Assembly (NCBI GenBank): GCA_032718565.1
Contig: JAVGVS010000404.1
Coordinates: forward strand, 264,135 to 328,134
DNA from: Distichodus sexfasciatus
Lineage: Eukaryota > Chordata > Actinopteri > Characiformes > Distichodontidae
Direction of reading: 5' to 3'
Length of the DNA stretch: 64,000 nt
The stretch's first letter is position 1, and the number at the start of each line of letters is the position of its first letter. Below the pieces are notes generated by a model that was not told the DNA's origin, searched no databases, and worked only from the letters and a program-made list of their open reading frames with translations. The position numbers and the translations under genes are program-made. Positions 23,701 to 34,548 of this stretch are shown in pieces.

Positions 23701-23981
23701 CTTCAGAACTCATTACACCCAGTCCAGATCCAACATCCACTCCACAGCTTTACTCTCCCTCACTCTCACTCGCTCTCTCCCTCACACTCTCTCCCTCACA
23801 CTCTCTCCCTCACTCTTGCTCCCTCTCTCTCTCTCTCTCTTCCCCCCCCGCTCTCTCTCTCTCTCAGGTGTGTCGTGTTGTTTGAGGCAGATGGATCGTT
23901 CAGGGAAACTCCTCCCTCCAGGTACCTGCTTGCTCTTCCTCCACTCCACACACCAGAGGTGTTACCAGCTGCTACTTAACC

Positions 23982-24023
<42 letters not shown>

Positions 24024-27000
24024 TGTGTGAGGAGTTGAGTGTGCGAGACGCAGGGATCAAGCTGATGTCCAGGTTGTATTTGTGCGCCGGACGCTCCCCC
24101 AAGGCCTCGCAGGTGAGAGTCTGCAGCAGTGTGTGTAGGGTGAAAGCCCAGCGCTTGTGTGTGTGTGTGTGTGTTCACTCCGTTAACTCCTGCCGCTGCT
24201 GCAGCTCTTCCTCTACTTCAGAGTGGACAGTACTGGACCGCTGCTGGAGCTGGTTGTGGAGGAGAGTCTCACTGTGCAGGAGGTCAGTAGCGATGCTCCT
24301 CACCGCATTAAAACACCAGCATATTTCACCTCCAAACTTTCTCTTCTCTTGTGTCTCTTCCTCTTTCTCTCCCTCCCTCTCTCTCTTCTTAACCTTTTTT
24401 CTCTCTTCTTCTGCCTTTCTTTTTTTCCTCCTCAATTGGTGTTTTGTTCTTTCCTTTTCACCTCTCTTCCCTTTGTTCCTCCCTCTCCTTCACTATTCTT
24501 CCCTCCTTTCTTTTTCCTTCCCCCTTCTTTTTGTCCCTTTCTTTCTTCTTTCTTTCCTTTCTTGCTTTCTTTCTTTATTCTTTCTCTCTTTTTTCTTTCT
24601 CTCTTTTTTCTTTCTTTCCTTCCCTCCTTCCTTGCTTCCTACTTCTTCCTTCCTCTCTTTCTTCCTGCCTTACTTGATTCCTTCCTTCATTCTTTCATTT
24701 CTTCTTTTCTTTCCTTTTTTTATTCCTTCTTTCTTCCTTTTTCTTTCTCTCTTTCCTGTTTTCTTCTCTCTCCTTTTCTTTTCTTTCTTTCTCTTTCTGT
24801 CCTTCCTTTTCTTCTCCCTTCTTTCTTTTTTCTCCCTTTCTGTCTCATTTTTTCCCTCCTTTCTTTCTTTCTTTTCTATCGCTTTTTTTCTTTTATCCTC
24901 TCTATGCTTTTCTTCCTCTCTTCTTTCTTTCTAGTCAGTTGATGCAGTAAATACACTTGCACTTGACTTTTATTCCAGTCAAATGAAAGCCCATATTCCA
25001 GTTTCACTATTGAAGTTCTCTTTAAAATAGTGTTCATATCTCGTGAGCTGAGTGTCTCGTCACACCCTTGCTGTTTTCCATCACTGAGTTATCCAAAAGA
25101 GGCAGTTTAAAGCTTTTACGGTGTGTGTGTGTCTGTGTGTGTCCCTTCTGCTAGCGGCGTGGCTTCGTTATTAGTTTTTGCAGCGTTCATGTCGTAACTC
25201 GTGATGTCTCTCTGTTCCAGTGCATGAGGAGGATGCTGGAGGCGGCCGGGCTGCAGGGTAACCTCGCAAATCCTCACACTCAACATCTTTATCAGCTCAG
25301 CAACTTCCTCCACAGCTTTCATCGTGTGTGTGTGTGTGTGTACAGGTGAGAGTTGGCACTTGAGGAGGATGGACTGGTGTGAGGAGGTGGGTGAGGCGTT
25401 GGTTGATGAGGTGAGTGTGAGCTCTGCTGTGTGTTTTCTCACTGCTGCTGCTGCGGTGGTGTTATCTGAGCTTGAGTGTGTGTGTGTTTCCTTCAGACGG
25501 CGTCTCTTCAGGACATGAAGCTCAGTCATGGAGACACGCTGGTGCTCACCGAAGGAAAACTTCCTCCCAAGGTACATCATCACATCACATGTTCAAGAGG
25601 CAGTTGGTAGTGTAAAGGTTTAGGGAGTTGGTCCTGTGATTAGAAGGTTGCCGCTTCACTGCAACTATGTTAAATGCAGCGTTCCTTATTGTTGCAATAA
25701 AACTGTGTGTGTGTGTGTGTTGCAGGGCTTCTTGAAGCTGGCCGTGTGGTGGTGTGATGATCTGGTCGCTGATGGAACGTTCAGTACACACACTGCAGGT
25801 CAGAAACACTCAGTTGGTAGTGAAACGGTTAAGGAGTTGACCCCATGGTCGGAAGGTCGTTAGTTCGAATCCCAGACCACTGAGGCACTCATGAGTAAGG
25901 ACGGTTCAAGCACTGCTCCCCAAAATAATCGTTGGTTAATCGTATCAAGTAAAAATCTGCAATTAATCTTGATACTACTTTGAGGTGATATTACCCAGCT
26001 TAACACTGCTTTGTGTGTGTGTGTTCAGGTTGGCAGATGAGCGCTGCAGGTTTTGTGGAAATATCTGAAGAGGCTTCACTGGATGAGCTCAGATGCCTGG
26101 TAACATTGATATGGAAACTATTGGTTGATACCGATATCCAATATTTTCCAAGTTCCACTGTGCGCTCAGAATTTTGGCACCAAAGTAACAGCACAGTTCT
26201 TACATTTCTAACGCAGCACCAAGTCAAGCGAGTGTGAAAGAGTGGAGCGAGGACGGAGCATTTCCAGCGTAGTGCACCACATTTTAAGAAAAAGTCACTC
26301 CCCGCCCTATGTAGTGTACCAAGTCAAATAGGGTGCATGTGACTCTCCATGTGCACTACCTAGTGTGTAGAGAGCCGTTAAGCTACAACCCCGGCTATTT
26401 CCTGAGCTGCATACTACCACATAGAAGAGTATGATAAGAGCACCTTACCTACCATACTATTAAGTGCAGTAGTACACGGCTCGGGACACAGCCCACGTGT
26501 GAGCTCACATTCACTAAGTGAAGCAAACACACAGTTTAGTAGTTAAACATGTTTCACGCAAATTCAGACAATCTCTGCGTGTTCATTAGTACCGTGCAAT
26601 TTTGACTGATTATCACAACTTTTCCACATTTTTTGATAAATCACAGTAGTTTTCTGCAAATCGTTGAGCCACGTCAGCAAACTCACTTTCTTGTTACGTT
26701 TAGAAGACACATGAAACGTGTGATAAAAACGCCTCACATTTACCTTCAAAAATAACTAAATGATTAATGGTTAATAAAAATACTTGTGGTTTTGATCCTT
26801 CAATTTAATTCACTGTTAAAGAATCATTATAAAGGGAGACAATTTTTTCTGCAACTTTGACTTTGACAAAACGGCTAAAAACAGCCACTTTTATCAGTAA
26901 TTTTTAGAAAAGCTGCTGCGAATTCGGGCATTTTAGGCCACGCCAATCTCGAAAAGGCCCGTGAAATCCTGGAGGGACTGATTACAGCACCGCAAGAAAA

Positions 27001-30000
27001 CAGTGTTTTTAACAGATTAACCTTGTGTTTTACTGTTAACTGCGTATAAATCTAGACAGTTTGTGGCACCTTTGGTGTTTCATATGAGCTTGCGGAGTGT
27101 TTTGAGTGCGTGTCAACACAGAATTTGGCTTTCAAAGGTTCAACTGAATTTACAGAAAATATGCTATATTATGATATATATCATCATCAGCATATGAGAT
27201 ATTTGGTCATATCACACAGCCCTAGTTACAGTGAGTCCTGATATGAAGGTATCGATAAATCAATATAATATTGGTACCAATAAATAGATATAATATCGTA
27301 TCGTGATGAAACTGTGTGTGTGTGTGTGTGTGTAGGTTTTAACTCTCCCACAGCTGCAGGACGTGTGTGTCCCGACTCCTCAGTTCCTGCGTGTTTGGCA
27401 GCTGGAAGCACAGAGACCCTGCAGAGTCCTCAGAGAAAACCAACACACACTGAGGTAAGAACACACACACACACACACACACAGTCACAAGCTAAAAGTT
27501 TGTCTCTGCACATTTTAGGAAGCTGAAGTTGGGTTCAGGCTCTGAGGTGCTTGTTCAGAAGCTGCAGTGTGAAGAGGATCTTGGGTAAGTTGTGTATAAA
27601 CACACACACACACACATCAGCATGATTATTTCCAACTTTTACCTACTGTGTACAACTCAGGTCTTACAAGATTGTGTTTGTTGTGTGTGTGTTCTCTGGG
27701 TGTGTGTGTGTATGTTTGGGGTGTGTGTGTGTGTTCTCTGGGTTTGTGTGTGTTTGTTCTGTGTGTGTGTGTGTGTATGTTTGGGGTGTGTGTGTGTGTT
27801 CTCTGGGTTTGTGTGTGTTTGTTCTGTGTGTGTGTATGTTTGGGGTGTGTGTGTGTATTCTCTGGGTTTGTGTGATCTTTGTGTGTGTGTGTTTGGTGTT
27901 TGTTCTGTGTGTGTGTGTGTGTGTGTATGTTTGGTGTGTGTGTGTGTGTTCTCTGGGTTTGTGTGATCTTTGTTTGGGGTGTGTGTGTGTGTTCTCTGGG
28001 TGTGTGTATGTTTGGTGTGTGTGTGTGTGTGTGTGTATGTTTGGGGTGTGTGTGTGTGTATTTGGTGTGTGTTCTCTTTGGATGGTGTGTGTGTGTGTGT
28101 ATTTGGTCTGTATGTTTGGGGTGTGTGTGTGTGTATTTGGTGTGTATGTTTGGGGTGTGTGTGTGTGTGTGTATTTGGTCTGTATGTTTGGGGTGTGTGT
28201 GTGTGTGTGTGTGTATTTGGTGTGTATGTTTGGGGTGTGTGTGTGTGTATTTGGTGTGTATGTTTGGGGGTGTGTGTGTGTGTGTATTTGGTGTGTATGT
28301 TTGGGGTGTGTGTGTGTGTGTGTGTATTTGGTGTGTATGTTTGGGGTGTGTGTGTATGTGTGTGTATTTGGTGTGTATGTTTGGGGGGTGTGTGTGTGTG
28401 TGTGTATTTGGTGTGTATGTTTGGGGGTGTGTGTGTATTTGGTGTGTATGTTTGGGGGTGTGTGTGTGTGTGTGTATTTGGTGTGTATGTTTGGGGGTGT
28501 GTGTGTGTGTGTGTGTGTATTTGGTGTGTATGTTTGGGGGGGGGTGTGTGTGTGTCTCAGCTGTTCAGATCTGCTGTTGAGAGTGCAGGTGGGTGTTCCG
28601 GGTGAGAGGGCGTATTTCCCAGCTCAGGAGTTTGTGTGGGAGGCGGGGCGTGACTCCTCCCCCAGGGGGCTGTACCAGGCGCTGTCCCGCCTCTACGGCT
28701 CCGCCCCCGAGCACCTGCTGCTGGCCAAACACCTGCCACTCAAGCACAGCTGGATGCCCATCCACAACTGGGTGAGGAGCGCTGCGGTTACAGCACAGTT
28801 ACAGCTGTACACGCTGGGGAGTGCTGATGTGTGTGTGTGTGTGTGTGTGTGTGTCAGACGCAGCAGGTGTCCAAACGGAAGAAGAAGAAGAAGGTGGAGA
28901 GTGTGCAGAGCGCCCCCTACTGCCTCAGGGACGGAGACCTCATCGGGGTCAAGGTAGAACACTCAATTAATGCTGACTGTACAACTAGGGATGCACCGAT
29001 ACAACGTGTTCACCTCCGATACCGATATCCGTTCTTCATGACGGGGCCGGTCCCAAGCAGCGATCTGATGTCAAGGTTTAATTAATAATTAAATTAAATA
29101 GGGGTGTAAATTACAGGTTTCATCACGATAAGATATTATATTGATTAAATGTTGGAATTTGCAGCTTGGTTTAGGACCAACATTAAACCAATGTGGAACA
29201 TGAAGACCATGAGTGAAGCAGCTCTAAACCAACCACACAATACCAACTGCACAAACCCAGGAAAACTTAGTTTAATTGAATAAACCGCTCTCGCAGATCG
29301 GCCCAGCGTTGCCACATCTGTCCGAGTCAGCATCGGGCTGATATCCGATACACATATTGCATCGGTGCGTCCCTAGTACCAACTATCACCTTGTTCTCTT
29401 CGTGATTTTCCTACTTTAACTCCTTCCCCAGTTTTTGTGGTAGAGACGTCGTTCATGGCTTAAAACCTTTAGCTCATTGACGATCTCTCAGCTGCAACCC
29501 ACCAGGGGCGGTTGGTGGCGTAACGGTAGGCTGTTCGCCCCGCGATCAGAAGGTCGCAGGTTTGTATCCAGGTTACCACTGAGGTACTCATGAGCAAGGT
29601 ACCCTCCCCGGGCGCTGCCCTTGTTAGCTGCCCACTGCTCTTTCACGGATGGGTCAAATGCAGAGGTCACATTTCGCTGTGGTGTGTTCACAATGACAAT
29701 CGCTCACTTTCACCAGTCAGCTGTTTTGGGGGCAGTTGGTAGTGTAACGGTCAGGGTGTTCGCCCCGTGATCAAAAGGTCACCGGTTCAAATCCCAGATC
29801 AGTAAAGATACCAGTGAGGTACTCATGAGCAAGGTACTGTTCCAAATAGGGCTGCACGATATTAGGAAAACATGCGATATGCGATAATGTTGTTGAGAGT
29901 TGCGATGGCGATATCACATGCGATAAGTAAGTAAAAACTTGGCTTTTATAGTGTTAATGTTTTTCTGCTTTGGATTTGCTGGTAACATAGACTCCAGACG

Positions 30001-31368
30001 CTGACTACTAGGGGACCTTTTTCACCCGTTTATCCCTTTCTACGTTTTTTGGCAGCTGTCACGCTCACTTCAGGCCGTCTAGTTCTCTTACGTCTTCACG
30101 TCTGGAGGTTTATTTACAGTTATTATAGTTAGTGTTTACAGTAGAACTTTCATCATGTGCATTTATTTTTACTTAAGTAGTGGTCGTCTCTCGCTCTCTC
30201 TCTGTATAGAATCTCCTGGTGGACAGCAATAGAGAGTTCCATACACTGCAGGATGAACAAGGACAACAGAGACTCAGAGAAGAGGCCGAGAACCGCAGGA
30301 AAGGGTGAGACACACACACTAACACGTTAAAACACCTTTATTTGTTAAACACAAATTCATCATCTGACCAAATATGGCCCAAACTTCCACTGACACCTGT
30401 GAAGCGTCGGGGCACTGAAAGGTGCAGGTTGGGTTGTAGCAGTAGCCTCTCCGAGTGGCAGATTTAAGACACTGGCTTTAGGCTTCAGTCCCTTTCGTGG
30501 TGGGTGGGCATGGGTTCCAATCCCAACGCTGCCAAGAGCAGGTTTCCAGAAGGTCCAGTCCACTCCGGTTCATCTCTTCTGTTTTTGGGACAGTTGGTAG
30601 TGTGACCGTTAGGGAGTTGGCCTCGTGATTGGAAGGTTGCCGGTTCAAGTTCTGAACCAGTAAAGGTACCACTGAGGTACTCATAAGTAAGGTATTGTCC
30701 TCAAGCACTGTTGCCCTCTGCTGCTTTGCTTAAATTCTCTGATGAACTTTTTACCTGAAGCACTTTGGAACTATTCTTTAGGTTCTTGTTTTATTAACGC
30801 TGCAGCTTGTTATAGAAATTGATAATCATGCATTTCTTTACTCCATTGCCACTCGTTTGTGTTGTATTTAGGTAAAATAAGTACTTTAAAATTGTGATTA
30901 TTTGTTGTGAACACAGCTCAAATGTGAGCTCTGCATTTGACCCAGTGGACAATTTTATTTTGGCAGCTTTGGGAGCTGTGCTTGGAGACGGTACCTTGCT
31001 CACGAGTACCTCAGTGGTACCTTTACCGGTTCGGGACTTGAACCGGCGACCTTCTGATCACGGGGCCAACTCCCTAACCGTTACACTACCACCCTGATTA
31101 GTCATGAATGATAATTATAATTAATATGTTAAATTTTATATCCTTGTAGGTTCTCAGTCGTCTGAAAGTGAATAAGAGCATGTGATGATGTGTTAATCAT
31201 CAGTTGTGATGCTGAGCATCTTCAAAGTTACTTTTCTGCTTGTCCACTAGAGGGCCGCCTGCAGGAGGGCCGAGCGGGCAGGACGCTGTTCCCGAGGCAA
31301 AGTCCAAAGCGGGTAAACACAGGAAACCGGAAGTGGCCTTATCCATCAGCGTGGGTGAGTTCAGGTAG
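14949..31368 (+). CDS. usp40: Ubiquitin carboxyl-terminal hydrolase 40
   Basis: USP-family cysteine protease expected to remove ubiquitin from proteins; physiological substrates are poorly known. Coding exons: 14949-15156, 16594-16661, 16747-16860, 17393-17557, 17646-17792, 17969-18112, 18754-18882, 19209-19322, 19543-19650, 19767-20076, 21160-21241, 21346-21523, 22534-22618, 22794-22864, 22942-23321, 23401-23545, 23632-23692, 23868-23921, 24024-24112, 24205-24282, 25221-25257, 25346-25410, 25497-25571, 25726-25798, 26029-26099, 27336-27454, 27519-27584, 28561-28771, 28858-28953, 30210-30304, 31251-31368. They total 3756 bases (1251 aa; human about 1235) with every junction in phase. The start MFGDLFDED matches the family. 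The Cys box is RNQGATCYLN (exon 1), the zinc-binding-like CSQCG and CARC pairs lie in exons 4-5, and the His box is GGCYGGHYHAYIKD (exon 7). Exons 11-31 encode the ubiquitin-like tail, with KRKKKKK in exon 29 and the conserved end LSISVGEFR. It appears intact. Confidence 0.95.
15145..16115 (+). repeat. Minisatellite made of the exon 1/intron 1 junction
   Basis: About 17 units of roughly 50-60 bases each contain CCCGAGTTCAGGGGTCAGTC, followed by CA-rich spacer and ACACAAAATAAAAACAC. The first unit is the true end of USP40 exon 1 (coding HTPEFR) with its donor G|GTCAGT. Most later units keep the donor motif; some have GACACA, AAGCAC or CGTCAG variants. Confidence 0.9.
16862..17392 (+). other. 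USP40 intron 3: (CA)n at donor, (GT)n at acceptor
   Basis: The intron starts GTGACC followed by (CA)n to about 16897 and ends with (GT)n directly before the acceptor CAG. In between lies interspersed repeat R1 copy 2 (16975-17300), in the opposite orientation to the copy at 3735-4170. Confidence 0.75.
18200..18720. repeat. SINE relics and MITE fragment in USP40 intron 6
   Basis: A reverse-oriented SINE relic (about 18215-18330), a fragment of the GGTTGACCGAT MITE (18352-18432), and a plus-strand SINE (18515-18715, B-box-like CCAGTTGGAATCC then GGTAAAGGTACCACTGAGG) lie next to each other. Confidence 0.55.
20100..21150 (+). repeat. Tandem AT-rich units in USP40 intron 10
   Basis: A segment with GCCCAGC[CG]CTAGT[AC]TGAA followed by AAATTAGAT and TTATCA or similar recurs at about 20293, 20543 and 20880. 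An (ATA)n-type run is at 20680-20740. This looks like three tandem copies of a fragment of a hAT-like MITE. Confidence 0.5.
21662..22505 (+). repeat. Minisatellite, ~20-bp unit, USP40 intron 12
   Basis: About 40 imperfect units of the form GATTCACTATAAGAGCACTC fill almost the whole intron up to the GT-rich acceptor. Higher-order repetition is visible: about 21840-21960 closely matches 21960-22090. Confidence 0.85.
23757..23865 (+). repeat. CT-rich tract in USP40 intron 17
   Basis: Repeats of CTCTCCCTCACA then CTCTCTCTCT lead into the acceptor of exon 18. The tract doubles as its polypyrimidine tract. Long frames across it are artefacts. Confidence 0.7.
24328..24935 (+). repeat. Polypyrimidine tract in USP40 intron 20
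   Basis: About 600 bases of T/C-rich sequence built from TTTCTTTC- and CCTTCCTT-like words. Open frames of up to about 400 codons run through it but are low-complexity Phe/Leu/Ser. Not a gene. Confidence 0.9.
25593..25935 (+). repeat. SINE relics around USP40 exon 24
   Basis: A SINE head at about 25600-25660 and another at 25806-25930 (GTTAGTTCGAATCCCAGACC, then CACTGAGGCACTCATGAG) flank exon 24 (25726-25798) on either side. Confidence 0.55.
26158..26540 (-). repeat. Interspersed repeat R1, copy 3
   Basis: Reverse complement of the block at 3735-4170, including CGGCTCGGGACACAGCCCA. It lies in USP40 intron 25. The next segment (26560-26880) is the reverse complement of sequence 3' of array copies (45290-45480, 52740-52910, 58735-58920), so a second repeat family also lies here. 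Confidence 0.6.
27660..28552 (+). repeat. GT-rich minisatellite in USP40 intron 27
   Basis: Roughly 900 bases of units such as TATTTGGTGTGTATGTTTGG joined by (GT)n of varying length, ending six bases before the acceptor of exon 28. The 5' end of the same intron carries (CA)n at 27600-27617. The Cys/Val-rich frames across it are artefacts. Confidence 0.9.
28985..29376. mobile_element. hAT-type MITE in USP40 intron 29
   Basis: The ends CTAGGGATGCACCGAT and ATCGGTGCGTCCCTAG are inverted repeats of the well-known hAT type. The flanks GTACAACT and GTACCAACT may be a diverged 8-base target duplication. Confidence 0.7.
29508..29960 (+). repeat. Two SINEs and a hAT fragment, USP40 intron 29
   Basis: SINE 1 (29508-29712) and SINE 2 (29727-29846) are head-to-tail copies of the dominant family. 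SINE 2 is cut by a truncated hAT-like element beginning TAGGGCTGCACGATATTAGG at about 29848, without a visible matching right end. Confidence 0.6.
30588..31100. repeat. Opposed SINE copies in USP40 intron 30
   Basis: A plus-strand SINE (30588-30720) and a minus-strand SINE (30894-31100; ends GGCCAACTCCCTAACCGTTACACTACCA) face each other and could pair in the pre-mRNA. Confidence 0.6.
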
Positions 31369-32183
31369 CGTCACCACAGCAAGCGAGACCGCTCAGAGGT
31401 TCTGGAAGGTCCGGCGGGCTGAGGAGCGTTGCCGAGGAAACGCCCGGCAGCAGAGGCACCTGGGAACTCGTTTTACTCCCGACTTTGAGAACCGACACCA
31501 ACCAGAGCCTTCGATCCTCTAAACATCAGCAGAATTCTCTCCCGTCTCATCAGTCCTGAGCTGCAGCGGGCCGCGTGGGTGTCAGGTGATGTTTGTGGAG
31601 CGAGGTTGAGGTTCGAGGTCAGCAGGAGGCGAAGGTGCTTCTGAAAGTGTAAAATATATACAGTATGTTAAATGAAACGGTTTCAGGATTTCGTAGTTAT
31701 TTCTAGAAAATTTCTTGTAGAACTCAAAATCAGTTGAGATTCACATGTAGAAGGGATGGTGTATTTTTACAGTCGCGCTGTTAAGACAATCACAAGTATC
31801 GGGACGCGGGTTTTGTTTTTTCCTTTCTCACGGGGTTGGATCTGGAGCGTCGGGCGTCTTTCAGTTTCAGAACTGTTTTAGAGCAGGTGGAGCTGTACGG
31901 ACAACATTCCTGAAGCACTTTCTCACTGCTGCGGAACACACACACGCTCCACCCCGGTCTCTCTCTGTGTTGAGTTCAGGTTTATACGGCACAAATGAAA
32001 CGGTTATAGTTGTGGGGAATTCACTTTGGTTTTCCATGTAAACGTTGCATGGATGTTTTGATTTTATATTTTTAAGTTCAGTTTAACAACTTAAGTGAGA
32101 AAATCATGTTTTGATAATTTGCTTTCATTTTGGTTTCTTGGAAAGAGATTTTGTTTAAAATGCTGAAACAGTGATGAAGTTAT

Positions 32184-32189
32184 AATAAA
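32184..32189 (+). terminator. Polyadenylation signal of USP40
   Basis: AATAAA about 815 bases after the USP40 stop, following a moderately GC-rich stretch that would be a long 3' UTR. Plausible but not unique. Confidence 0.5.
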
Positions 32190-32465
32190 ATCTTTTTGAA
32201 AACCGGCTTCTTTGTATGTTGTGGGTTAGCATATAAAACAATTACCTGGATGTTTTTTTTGTGCCTCTAATGCCATCTGAGTTCCACATCTTAAATCCTG
32301 TTAGAGAAGGGTCAGAAGTTAGTGCACAGACATTGGGCCTAATTCAGCAACCATTCTTAAACCCATCTTACGCACTTCTTAAGAGGATTCTACCATTCAG
32401 CAGTGTTTTCTTACTGGACTTTGTTCTTAATTACACATACTGAAGACCAGTCAGGGGCAAACATT

Positions 32466-32682
32466 TTAGGCCAAATTGGTTCAAAATGACCCATAACTCA
32501 TTTTCAATTGATCAGATTGTTTTCAAATCCATGAGAATATTTTTTGATCAATACATTTTTGTAGTTCTTTCCTATTGATTACTCGCTAACATTATAAATT
32601 TGAAAAAAATTGATCAATTGAAAATTAAGAAATACTAAAATTCTGGGTCATGGTGAACCAATTTGGACTCATTTTGGCCTAT
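32466..32682. mobile_element. Short foldback MITE
   Basis: The left end GGCCAAATTGGTTCA-AAATGACCCA and the right end, read in reverse complement, share GGCCAAA, CCAAATTGGTTCA and ATGACCCA. The inner part also contains opposing TTGATCAATT words. No coding capacity. Confidence 0.55.
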
Positions 32683-32715
32683 AAAATGAGCTGCTTTTGG
32701 CCTTTCTGGGAGAGA

Positions 32716-32742
32716 ACTACATTTCCCACAATCCCCCACGCG
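32716..32742 (+). promoter_or_regulatory. ZNF143/SBS-like motif downstream of USP40
   Basis: ACTACATTTCCCACAATCC followed by CGCG resembles the SBS consensus. No gene start could be found beside it; the open frames at 32991-33266 show no recognisable product. It may be chance or a lost promoter. Confidence 0.3.
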
Positions 32743-33329
32743 CAACATCACAATAATCCAACAGAGGCACTTTTATGAATAAACACTACACTTCAAAATC
32801 CATGCAAGTGGGAGGTGGTGCACATTGTGAACTTACTAGATGGTTAAATGTGTAATTTGTAAACGTGTGCAGCGTTCTACACACAATACGGACATTTATT
32901 GTTCTATAAACGTCTGTATTGTGAGTAGAACACTGGTGGTTGTTATTTTTCAGCTAAAATATGAGTTTTAGTCTGTAATAAAGGGGAGATTTGACTGAAC
33001 TGGAGCATTGCAGTGAGAGCCACGACTTCTCAAACACACTGCACGCATGTTTACCATCTAATAAGTTCACGATGTGCACCACCTCCCAGTTGCATGGGTT
33101 GAATTTTCATGGATCTGCTTTTATCTCAAATATGCCTTTATGCTCGATTGACGGAAATCCGTCACAGCTAGAGTCCAATGGGCGGAAATCCGTTGTAGCA
33201 TCAACTGGCGTCACAGGGAGACCGGAGCCTATCCCAGGAACTTGCAGGTGTAAGGTGGGGACCTAGAGGCGCACAGGTACTACAGGGACTCACAGTCGCA
33301 GCAGAAGAGGATTTTTTCCTGTGCACGTC

Positions 33330-34510
33330 CTTGTCCTTAACCTTTACACTACTAAGTGCCCTAGTGTGAAAAATACTGTAAAATGAGTGATTAAGGATTA
33401 AATTTGGAGATATTATTGATAATCATTTTTACTGATTTGTAGCAGCTCTAGACATGAATATAAGATTAAAAATAAATATTAATCATTTAAAATATGACAA
33501 AAATCTGTAACAGCAGCATGGAAGCTCCTTTGGTTCCTGTCTGTCAGGGCGTGTTGTGATCTGAATAAGTGAAACTTTTGTGTTTTTATGAGGCGGTGTA
33601 TGTTTTACAGTGGCGTGTTTTGAACACCTTTTCTGTAGTTTTCTTTTGGACAGTTTTTTTTAATAGTATTTTTTTTCTGTTCTGTACTGGACCGGTAAAG
33701 GTACCACTGAGGTACTCTGTCTCTAAGCACTGCTAAAAAGCTACCCACAGCTCCTTTACGGATGGGTCAATGGTTGTGATGCACTGTTATTTTGTCATTT
33801 TGCGAACACAGCGCAGAACACAGTGCAGCACCAGCAAATTCAACCCATCAGTGAAGGAGCAATGGACAGATTTACCTCGGCAGCGCCTTGGGAGCAGTGT
33901 TTGGGGACGGTACCTTGCTCATGAGTACCTCAGTGGTACCTTTAACAGTGGCGACTTGAACTGGGGACATTTTAATCATGAAGCCAACTCTGACATGTAC
34001 ATTACTGCGTAGTGTGGTGTGGAAAATGCTGTAAATGGGTGATTAAAGGTTAAGCGTGAAGATAATCATTTTGACAATCATTTTTACAGATTTATAGTGG
34101 CTCTTGCAATGAATATAAGATCAAAAATAAATATTAATCTTTAGAAATATGACAAAAATCTCAAATGACACCAGGAATCTGCTTTAGTTCCTGTCTGTCA
34201 GGGTGTGTTATATAATGATAGGAATTCCAGCTCTTTTAAGAGAACCGGTTCTTATGGCTCGGCTCACTAAAATGAGTCGGCTCCCAAGTGGCTCCTCCGA
34301 TTTTTGTTGCTTAAATTAATTTATTACCAAAAATAATGTGGAATTATGAGTAAAAATGAATGACTAATGTTCAAAACATACATTTCCCGGCCAGGAGGCG
34401 GCTCTAAGAGCCGTTTCGTTGGGAACCGACACATCACTAGTGTTACGATCCGTTAAAATGAAAGTAAAAGTTTTCGTGTTTATAAGGCGGTTGTTTGCGT
34501 GACAGCAGCG
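33330..34510 (+). repeat. Duplicated 5' flank of array member 1
   Basis: The segment 33330-33660 is a diverged direct repeat of 34000-34225 joined to 34440-34510 (shared words include ATGAATATAAGAT, TATGACAAAAATCT and GGTTCCTGTCTGTCAGGG). Between them lies a SINE (33690-33975). The second copy is split by a hAT-like MITE at about 34228-34439 (ends near AGCTCTTTTAAGAGAACCGG and CGACACATCACTAGTG). Confidence 0.6.
34480..34487 (+). promoter_or_regulatory. TATA-like box of array member 1
   Basis: TTATAAGG lies about 65 bases before the preferred start codon and follows ATGAAAGTAAAAG. It occupies the position held by TATATAAA in the other copies. Confidence 0.4.
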
Positions 34511-34548
34511 ACTTTTTAAGCTCTCTGTGTTATTTTTGGCGATTAAAT

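Noticed and set aside
23693..24942. Long Phe/Leu/Ser-rich open frames (413 and 239 codons)
   Set aside because: They translate CT microsatellite and polypyrimidine tract in USP40 introns and cross real exons in the wrong frame.
27674..28957. 427-codon Cys/Val-rich open frame
   Set aside because: It is the translation of a GT minisatellite running by chance into USP40 exon 28. Codon content is pure repeat.
32991..33266. 91-codon frame beside an SBS-like motif
   Set aside because: No recognisable domain, no splice context, and it overlaps sequence resembling a common dispersed repeat (GGAGCCTATCCCAGGAA).
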